A stretch of DNA of 5,914 nucleotides from Chloroflexota bacterium. Its GTDB lineage: Bacteria; Chloroflexota; Anaerolineae; Anaerolineales; DRMV01. Of the stretch, positions 5,907 through 5,914 are shown one piece after another (position 1 is the first letter of the stretch; the number at the start of each line of letters is the position of its first letter). Location: contig JAADEP010000178.1 in NCBI GenBank assembly GCA_013153335.1, positions 1-5,914 of the forward strand. Direction: 5' to 3'. A model generated the notes under the pieces. It searched no databases, was not told where the DNA came from, and saw nothing but the letters and a program-made list of their open reading frames with translations. The position numbers and the translations under genes are program-made.

Positions 5907-5914
5907 GCCTGGGG

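Overview
The window is GC-rich (roughly 60-65% by eye) bacterial chromosomal DNA, densely coding, with short intergenic gaps and clear AGGAGG ribosome binding sites before most genes. I see no mobile element, CRISPR array, tRNA or rRNA. A pyruvoyl-type arginine decarboxylase feeding a spermidine synthase, with Arg/Pro-rich proteins, suggests a thermophilic lineage such as Chloroflexota. That placement is inference; no taxonomic marker is present.

Layout. On the + strand, 39-935 encodes a protein with the full glutamate racemase (MurI) fold signature. Its first-half catalytic positions are substituted: Asp10 and Ser11 equivalents to Ala and Arg, and the first catalytic Cys to Ser. A strong GC hairpin at 958-1000 closes it. 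All remaining genes are on the - strand and converge on this terminator.

From right to left, recJ (4148-5878) starts just downstream of an extended -10 promoter. It overlaps by ATGA a gene for an unrecognised membrane protein with four predicted TM helices (3435-4151). A 124-nt gap follows, holding a second extended -10 promoter whose -35 box sits inside an 18-bp imperfect palindrome. That promoter appears to drive a compact two-gene polyamine operon. Its first gene (1994-3310) fuses a pyruvoyl-dependent arginine decarboxylase to a spermidine synthase/aminopropyltransferase. Its second (1036-1968) is an agmatinase-family ureohydrolase.

How they work together. The two polyamine genes encode three activities: arginine decarboxylation to agmatine, aminopropyl transfer, and removal of urea from the guanidino group. 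Depending on order of action the route is arginine, agmatine, putrescine, spermidine, or arginine, agmatine, N1-aminopropylagmatine, spermidine as in Thermus and Thermococcus. The aminopropyl donor needs S-adenosylmethionine decarboxylase, which is not in this window. The most notable items are the decarboxylase-aminopropyltransferase fusion and the racemase-fold protein lacking canonical catalytic residues.
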